This document shows positions 57,477 through 64,000 of a DNA stretch of 64,000 bases, in pieces. The notes below the pieces were generated by a model. That model searched no databases. It had not been told where the DNA came from and worked only from the letters and a program-made list of their open reading frames with translations. Each line of letters opens with the position of its first letter. The stretch's first letter is position 1. This stretch comes from Prinsepia uniflora. Its lineage: Eukaryota; Streptophyta; Magnoliopsida; Rosales; Rosaceae. The stretch spans positions 10,946,501 through 11,010,500 of the forward strand of contig CM064873.1 of assembly GCA_032719365.1 (NCBI GenBank), given 5' to 3'. The translations under genes and the position numbers were made by a program.

Positions 57477-60400
57477 TGTCAGGACCCACCCCGGTTTCAC
57501 CCCGAAACCCGAGGTAAATCCCGCTCCCGTCTGACTCCCTGATACAACACCCAAGTAAAACTAACTCAAACCTAGACAGACGCAGGAGTAATTACACAAT
57601 ATTCCAACCTTATCGTTTACAGAGCATAGTACTAAATTACAAGGAAAATAAAAACCGATAAATTACACGCACGCGGAAGACTTTGAACTATTCCAGGATC
57701 CCTCACGTCACTTCTATGCCTCGGACACTGCCTCGACGTTAAGACCCCGCGCTAGCTCCACAACCTGGAGGGCAATTTAAAACAGAAAATGTGAGTGGAC
57801 CAGAAAGTACAAAAAGTTCAAAACCACTTTATATGAAAACCGAATTTAACCCTCCGTTTTGAAACCACATGCATAACCAACAGTTATGAACACAGTTATA
57901 AAATAATCATTATAAAACATCATAAAAACAGAAACACTATAAAATATCATAAGAAACCATAGCATGAGTATCTGAAACCGTATCAAATCCTCATTTCCCG
58001 ATCGAACCTGCTGGACCTCTCCGAGTCTTTAAACTCCCGAGTCTTTAAACTCAATCCAGGCCTTAATAATATCCGAGTCTTTAAACTCCCGAGTCTTTAA
58101 ACTCAAAGGCCTACGGGGGAAAATCAATGTATCCGAGTCTTTAAACTCCCGAGTCTTTAAACTCAATCCGGGTCTTTAAACCCAATCCGGCCGGTCCCCC
58201 GTCACATATATCCGGGTCTTTAAACCCAATATCCAGATCCAGCAAATCCAATCCCAAAACCATTTGAAAACCTTTTCCAAATCCACATCCAAACCTGAAT
58301 CCGAAATCACTGGTCCGATGCCCTTCCGGCATCCAGAACCGTCATTCCGAACCCAAATCCGGAGTCCACTTTCCCACTTTAAAACCAACTTCCATTTCCA
58401 AAATCCGTTTCTAGAACCAAAAACCTTGATCATTGAAATCATGTTCCAAAATCCACTTATAACCATTGAAAACCACTTATCTTTTGAAATCCCAAAACCA
58501 TAGCATAAATTCCAGAAACCAACCATTCCTCGTAAAACGTGCTAAAAACCAATTTCCTTGAAAAACGTGTAATAATGTAAAACCAACCAAACATATTCGA
58601 TAAACATAAAATCATAATCAAAACCATAAAACAAGTATAGAAAACAGTTATGCATGTTCGAGTTTAGAGAAAGGGTCCACTCACAGTACTGAGCCCTACT
58701 CGCGTCCCGAACGTCCAGCCCGTTCCTCGGCTTCCTCGGGAAATCCCGATCCTGTCAATCACCGTCAAATTACGTCACTAACACGTCTACGAAGGTTTAC
58801 CTAAATTCCCTCAAAAATCCCCGAATCGAAAACCTAAAACCCGGGACCCTAAACCTTCACCCTCGCGGAACTACATTCAAACGACTTCCGATTGACCCGA
58901 AACCAACTCCATTGAACTCACCACAACTCCTAGACCAAAAACCATGTTGACCGTTTCTCCATACGCCGCCGCACGCGCCCCCACGCGCCGCCCAAAGTGG
59001 CTGCGCGTGGCCCCACGCGCCAGCTACAGTACCATCTTCAACCTGTGCTGAACCGGCCGTCGCAGGCTGAACCGGCGAGAATTGATCTCCGCCGTCCGGC
59101 CACCAATTCAACCCCTCTTTTTACCCACAGTTCCGTCCAGACCTGCCCTACCTATTCCCGTACTCCGTTCACCTCGACACGGCCTCTACACCGTCGACTG
59201 AAGCTCGAAATCAGACGGCCTACTTCCCCTGTTTTCCTTCCCGGCCACCCAGTTCACCTCCCTTCACGGTGGCTACACCAAACTCATCCTAGGACTTCAC
59301 TGAACCTAGACCACACCTCCGTTACCTTCGACTCACCCCCAAACTCGTCGACTCACCGTTTGAAACTCACGGCCAAAACAGAGCACACAAGCACACTCCG
59401 TCGTGTTAACCTCCACCGTGCACCTCCCGTCACGGCAGCTCAACCAAACGACGCCTTGGACTCAACTGAACTCCTTAGACTCCCCTAGACTCTTCGATTC
59501 ACTCCCTAGACTCACGACTTTCGATTTGAAGCTCAACGGAAAAACAGAGCACATACATGGAGATTAGAATTTACCTGCAACCATCCACCGCCGTGCTCGC
59601 CGCCGCGTTCCCTGGAGTCTGCAGAGCCGCCTCAGCCTCCTCTCGAGTCTCCTTACACCGTACACGGCCACCGCACCACCACAAGCTCACACCTCCTCTC
59701 TGTTTTCTCTGAAATCCCCGTGGCTCCCAACCGCACAACCACACGACCTCCGCACCTCCCAACCTTCTTACCGTCTCCCTTCCACTCTCTGGACACCCAC
59801 ACACACGCACAACTCACCAGCACCCTCAATCCACCTTCAATTTTTCCTCACCGCCTCACTCTGTTTCACTCTGTGTCGAAGAACAACACACGGGCACGCA
59901 CAGGTGCACCCAAATAATTGGGACCGCGCACATACAGGATTCCACCAGAATCCTCTACACACATGCCACATGTCACAATCCACTCCACACACTCCCACAT
60001 GGCCTAATCCCAGCCGTCCATTCCTTTCCTCTGTGCACAAATCCCAATGTGCCACAATGACCAAAATACCCTTCTTTTTAACTCATATTTACGATTTAAC
60101 CAAAACTTCCTAGACCCGTAACTCTCGCCCCGTAAGTCCGATGAATACGTGCCGCCTGTCATCGAACTCAGGACATCGAAAGCTACCTAACCATCCTAGG
60201 TCAACCTACCAAAACTCGATTATTCAAAAAGTCAACTTTTCCCCTTAATTTACCCAAATTACAGTTATGCCCTCGACCTTCCGAACATTACAACTTCCTC
60301 CTCGGATGTCGGAATCAGGCGTGCCACTTGCCTATGGATTCGTGACGTCCTAAACTACGTCCTAGTCACCGATCAACACTCAAATCGACCTCCCAACTAA

Positions 60401-60541
60401 AAATCAACTATTTGCCCGAACCAGGGGCAAAATCGTCATTCTACGCTCATGGACCCATCGGGACCACCTACCCACTGCTTAACCTCAATAATCACACCTT
60501 AATCACTATCTTAATCCCGGCTCTCGGGACGGGTTGTTACA
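57477..60541 (-). repeat. 3' LTR of the gag-only element
   Basis: Starts TGTCAGGACCCACCCCGG and ends CGGGACGGGTTGTTACA. It contains six GAGTCTTTAAACTC and two GGGTCTTTAAACCC motifs (58020-58230). Confidence 0.93.
58020..58235 (-). repeat. Array of GAGTCTTTAAACTC / GGGTCTTTAAACCC near-palindromes
   Basis: Eight copies of the 14-bp near-palindrome, often paired head to tail with a 2-bp gap. The arms change together (GAGT/ACTC against GGGT/ACCC). The same array recurs at 62793-63008. Confidence 0.9.
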
Positions 60542-60553
60542 ATCTACCCACCT
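60542..60553 (-). other. Polypurine tract of the gag-only element
   Basis: AGGTGGGTAGAT on the minus strand, next to the 3' LTR. It is preceded by 'ggggacgaaattc', a phrase common at the end of plant gypsy polyproteins. Confidence 0.8.
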
Positions 60554-61041
60554 AAATAGAATTTCGTCCCCGAAATTCCACAGCTAGTTCCCAACACCTA
60601 GGGTCTCCTACCCGGTAAAGAACAACCTCTCCTAGGTTCTCTGTCTATCAACTCCACCTTGGGTATTTCACTCGATCCCCAACTACTGTTACAGCTGCAT
60701 GGAGTACGCAAGGGAAACTCTATGAACAGAAAACAAAGGTATTATAACATACCTTATTTCAGAGTACCCGACAGAAGTCATAGAGTACATCCTCGTATAC
60801 AACCACCCTACCTTCCCGAACCAACTCGACTACCAACCCAAACAAACGACCACCCAGCTCCCTCGGCTGCTAGTTCGGCCACTGTCGGAATAACTCCACA
60901 AGGTCCTAAAGGCAAACTCTAGCTTGTGGGTTCTCTCCTTTCAATAACCTCATATCGATCAGTTATAGTCACTCCTTTCCTGTACCTTCCGTCATCCTGC
61001 TACGGAACTTACTGTATACTCCAAGTCCTCTAGGCGAACTT
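60554..61041. other. Residual internal sequence in place of pol
   Basis: About 490 bp between gag and the polypurine tract. No protease, reverse transcriptase or integrase motif is recognisable in either strand. It is what remains where pol would be expected. Confidence 0.6.
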
Positions 61042-62142
61042 CTAGACTCTACCCTGGGATCCAACAACCAAACCAACAGAACAACCAAAAGTAAAACAAG
61101 TACCTGTCCCCATATCTGGTATCGCCTGATCCTCCTGCTGAGTCATCGAGAACACCCGGGCCTGAGATCCCGACGCTCTACCACGTCCCCTCGAACTACT
61201 CGTGGCTGTGCCAACTCCTCTCGTGCCAGCTGTCCCTGACGCTGTACTCTGTCCAGACTCCGCTGCTCCCCTGCCTACACCACCTTCCTGCGACAACTGT
61301 GGACACTCACGTCGAAAATGACCTCGTTCCCCACAGTAGAAACACACATTCCAGCCTGGTCCACTGCTCGGTCTCCCTGTGGACGCTACAGAGGTCGCAC
61401 TCGCTTGCGGAGTCGGCGGTGCTCGGTAACCCCAAAATCCTGAACTCTGGGCACTGCCAGGCCTACCAAAACGATCATCGTCCGACGAGGACGATCCACC
61501 GAAGTTACCTCTTTTCGGTGTCCGCTGGCTCGAAGCTCCAGGAATCGATGGTTCCCGGCGTCGCACCGGCAAACTAGCCTCCACCCGCACTGCAGCGTCT
61601 GACAAGTCTCGGAGGGTAACAAAAGATCCGGCCGTCACTATGGCTCGAATCTCACCGCGCAAACCCAACTCAAACCTACGGCATTTCTCGGCTTCAGTGG
61701 CCACAAAAGCAGGAGAAAACCGAGACAACATCTGGAACTTTCGTTCATACTCTGCCACTGTCATATTCCCTTGCTGAAGCTGCAGAAACTCCGCCTCCTT
61801 GGCATCCCGAAAAGAACGAGGATAATACTGCTCCAGAAACCGTTCCCTGAACGTCTCCCAAGTTACACTATGGACATCCCAACCGGACAACTCGAGGGTA
61901 TACCACCACTCATACGCTGCACCATCCAGTAGAAAGGTAGCCAACACTACTCGCTCCTCCGGCGGACAATGCATCACCGCAAAAATCCGCTCAAGTCTGA
62001 TAATCCACCTCTGGGCTTCCTCAGGATCAGCCCCACCACTAAAAGTAGTAGCTCCGAGTCGCTGGGCTCGCTCAATCGTGGCACTCTCCGTCTCTCTTGC
62101 TACTTCTTCAGGTTGTGGAGAGGGTCTACGTCTCGGAGGCAT
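61042..62142 (-). CDS. Ty3-gypsy Gag protein (366 residues)
   Basis: Gag packages retrotransposon RNA. The likely start is MPPRRRPSPQPEE at 62142, although the frame stays open back to 62262 in the LTR. Residues about 30-200 form the retrotransposon gag domain (FSGGADPEEAQRWI, FLLDGAAYEWW, WETFRERFLEQYYP, VAEYERKFQMLSRFSP). A Ser/Gly-rich linker follows, then a CCHC knuckle CFYCGERGHFRREC (about residue 270). It ends soon after ARVFSMTQQEDQAIPDMG, the point where protease normally follows in gypsy polyproteins. No lesion is visible. Because the LTRs are identical, this gag is probably still functional and may be acted on in trans. Confidence 0.92.
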   Translation of the reverse strand: MPPRRRPSPQPEEVARETESATIERAQRLGATTFSGGADPEEAQRWIIRLERIFAVMHCPPEERVVLATFLLDGAAYEWWYTLELSGWDVHSVTWETFRERFLEQYYPRSFRDAKEAEFLQLQQGNMTVAEYERKFQMLSRFSPAFVATEAEKCRRFELGLRGEIRAIVTAGSFVTLRDLSDAAVRVEASLPVRRREPSIPGASSQRTPKRGNFGGSSSSDDDRFGRPGSAQSSGFWGYRAPPTPQASATSVASTGRPSSGPGWNVCFYCGERGHFRRECPQLSQEGGVGRGAAESGQSTASGTAGTRGVGTATSSSRGRGRASGSQARVFSMTQQEDQAIPDMGTGTCFTFGCSVGLVVGSQGRV

Positions 62143-62235
62143 CGTCAACCGCACACTGAAAGAGGCATAGAAGTAGTCAAACAACTGAAACACAACCTCA
62201 CGAACCGACATACCCAACAAACTCGACAAACCTAT

Positions 62236-62247
62236 GCTCTGATACCA
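62236..62247 (-). other. Primer-binding site of the gag-only element
   Basis: TGGTATCAGAGC on the minus strand (initiator-Met tRNA), two bases from the 5' LTR. Confidence 0.93.
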
Positions 62248-62249
62248 AT

Positions 62250-64000
62250 TGTCAGGACCCACCCCGGTTTCACCCCGAAACCCGAGGTAAATCCCGCTCC
62301 CGTCTGACTCCCTGATACAACACCCAAGTAAAACTAACTCAAACCTAGACAGACGCAGGAGTAATTACACAATATTCCAACCTTATCGTTTACAGAGCAT
62401 AGTACTAAATTACAAGGAAAATAAAAACCGATAAATTACACGCACGCGGAAGACTTTGAACTATTCCAGGATCCCTCACGTCACTTCTATGCCTCGGACA
62501 CTGCCTCGACGTTAAGACCCCGCGCTAGCTCCACAACCTGGAGGGCAATTTAAAACAGAAAATGTGAGTGGACCAGAAAGTACAAAAAGTTCAAAACCAC
62601 TTTATATGAAAACCGAATTTAACCCTCCGTTTTGAAACCACATGCATAACCAACAGTTATGAACACAGTTATAAAATAATCATTATAAAACATCATAAAA
62701 ACAGAAACACTATAAAATATCATAAGAAACCATAGCATGAGTATCTGAAACCGTATCAAATCCTCATTTCCCGATCGAACCTGCTGGACCTCTCCGAGTC
62801 TTTAAACTCCCGAGTCTTTAAACTCAATCCAGGCCTTAATAATATCCGAGTCTTTAAACTCCCGAGTCTTTAAACTCAAAGGCCTACGGGGGAAAATCAA
62901 TGTATCCGAGTCTTTAAACTCCCGAGTCTTTAAACTCAATCCGGGTCTTTAAACCCAATCCGGCCGGTCCCCCGTCACATATATCCGGGTCTTTAAACCC
63001 AATATCCAGATCCAGCAAATCCAATCCCAAAACCATTTGAAAACCTTTTCCAAATCCACATCCAAACCTGAATCCGAAATCACTGGTCCGATGCCCTTCC
63101 GGCATCCAGAACCGTCATTCCGAACCCAAATCCGGAGTCCACTTTCCCACTTTAAAACCAACTTCCATTTCCAAAATCCGTTTCTAGAACCAAAAACCTT
63201 GATCATTGAAATCATGTTCCAAAATCCACTTATAACCATTGAAAACCACTTATCTTTTGAAATCCCAAAACCATAGCATAAATTCCAGAAACCAACCATT
63301 CCTCGTAAAACGTGCTAAAAACCAATTTCCTTGAAAAACGTGTAATAATGTAAAACCAACCAAACATATTCGATAAACATAAAATCATAATCAAAACCAT
63401 AAAACAAGTATAGAAAACAGTTATGCATGTTCGAGTTTAGAGAAAGGGTCCACTCACAGTACTGAGCCCTACTCGCGTCCCGAACGTCCAGCCCGTTCCT
63501 CGGCTTCCTCGGGAAATCCCGATCCTGTCAATCACCGTCAAATTACGTCACTAACACGTCTACGAAGGTTTACCTAAATTCCCTCAAAAATCCCCGAATC
63601 GAAAACCTAAAACCCGGGACCCTAAACCTTCACCCTCGCGGAACTACATTCAAACGACTTCCGATTGACCCGAAACCAACTCCATTGAACTCACCACAAC
63701 TCCTAGACCAAAAACCATGTTGACCGTTTCTCCATACGCCGCCGCACGCGCCCCCACGCGCCGCCCAAAGTGGCTGCGCGTGGCCCCACGCGCCAGCTAC
63801 AGTACCATCTTCAACCTGTGCTGAACCGGCCGTCGCAGGCTGAACCGGCGAGAATTGATCTCCGCCGTCCGGCCACCAATTCAACCCCTCTTTTTACCCA
63901 CAGTTCCGTCCAGACCTGCCCTACCTATTCCCGTACTCCGTTCACCTCGACACGGCCTCTACACCGTCGACTGAAGCTCGAAATCAGACGGCCTACTTCC
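62250..64000 (-). repeat. 5' LTR of the gag-only element (partial)
   Basis: Identical by eye to 57477-59227 over 1,751 bp. The rest and the target duplication lie outside the window. Confidence 0.92.

Larger units (their letters stand above)
57477..64000 (-). mobile_element. Gag-only LTR retrotransposon (TR-GAG type), right end outside window
   Basis: The left LTR (3' LTR) is 57477-60541 (3,065 bp, TG...CA) and the internal region is 60542-62249 (1,708 bp). The right LTR (5' LTR) starts at 62250, and its first 1,751 bp are in the window with no difference seen from the left LTR. A primer-binding site and polypurine tract are present, a gag gene is intact, and no protease, reverse transcriptase, RNase H or integrase is found. 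Elements of this design are known in plants as TR-GAG, non-autonomous elements thought to use another element's enzymes. It inserted into an older LTR of its own family. Confidence 0.92.

Noticed and set aside
58020..58235. CRISPR-like array of short repeats
   Set aside because: Repeats are 14 bp, spacers are absent or 2-40 bp and not unique, and the setting is a plant LTR.
58141..59111. Several open frames of 60-163 codons in the LTR, repeated at 62914-63884
   Set aside because: They fall in LTR repeats and hairpin arrays, show no domains, and exist in duplicate only because the LTR is duplicated.

Overview
This window is nuclear DNA of a flowering plant. It has spliced eudicot-type genes (a laccase with the usual plant exon lengths, an ATS3-type gene, a PPR gene), plant Ty1-copia and Ty3-gypsy retrotransposons, Cassandra TRIM elements, a Mutator-like and a BED-hAT transposase. 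Nothing bacterial or organellar is visible. The repeat mix suggests a woody rosid, possibly Rosaceae, but I cannot prove the species. Most of the 64 kb is transposable element, and most short reading frames in it are chance frames inside LTRs.

Layout. 1-8862: three LTRs of one long-LTR family (about 3 kb each, TGTAACGACCCG...GGTCCTGTCA) nested inside each other. 8863-10870: AT-rich DNA with an old tandem repeat split by a Copia-like solo LTR. 10874-12775: two truncated long LTRs. 12776-26600: a decayed Mutator-like element (MULE) whose transposase is cut into three pieces by a Cassandra array, further Cassandra copies and several long solo LTRs; a small GRF zinc-finger gene lies convergent to it. 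26719-30347: a Cassandra element split by a solo LTR. 30348-33400: AT-rich DNA. 34441-39770: a BED-hAT transposase pseudogene with a 2.9-kb solo LTR inside its zinc-finger coding region. 40160-41459: the only clearly intact host gene, an ATS3-like secreted protein (minus strand). 41913-42926: a Harbinger-like non-autonomous element. 43082-43403: a solo Cassandra LTR. 45100-51147: a laccase pseudogene whose exon 3 holds a nearly intact Copia element (45816-50564). 51353-53000: a PPR pseudogene with an internal duplication (minus strand). 54345-57476: LTR and transposon-protein fragments. 57477-64000: a very young gag-only retrotransposon with 3,065-bp LTRs, running off the window.

Several insertions can be placed to the base because the 5-bp target duplications are visible and the host sequence rejoins perfectly when the insert is removed (for example laccase exon 3 = 245 bp, Cassandra LTR = 322-323 bp). 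The long-LTR family is assigned to Ty3-gypsy because the copy at 57477-64000 flanks a gypsy-type gag with a CCHC knuckle; a Tekay/Del-like chromovirus is my inference from LTR length and gag style. At least six copies of this family are solo LTRs, so LTR-LTR recombination has been active here. The most unusual signals are the gag-only element with identical LTRs, arrays of tiny hairpins with covarying arms inside the long LTRs, the repeated landing of long LTRs inside Cassandra 5S-like LTRs, and a MULE with a convergent GRF gene that recalls the mudrA/mudrB layout of MuDR.
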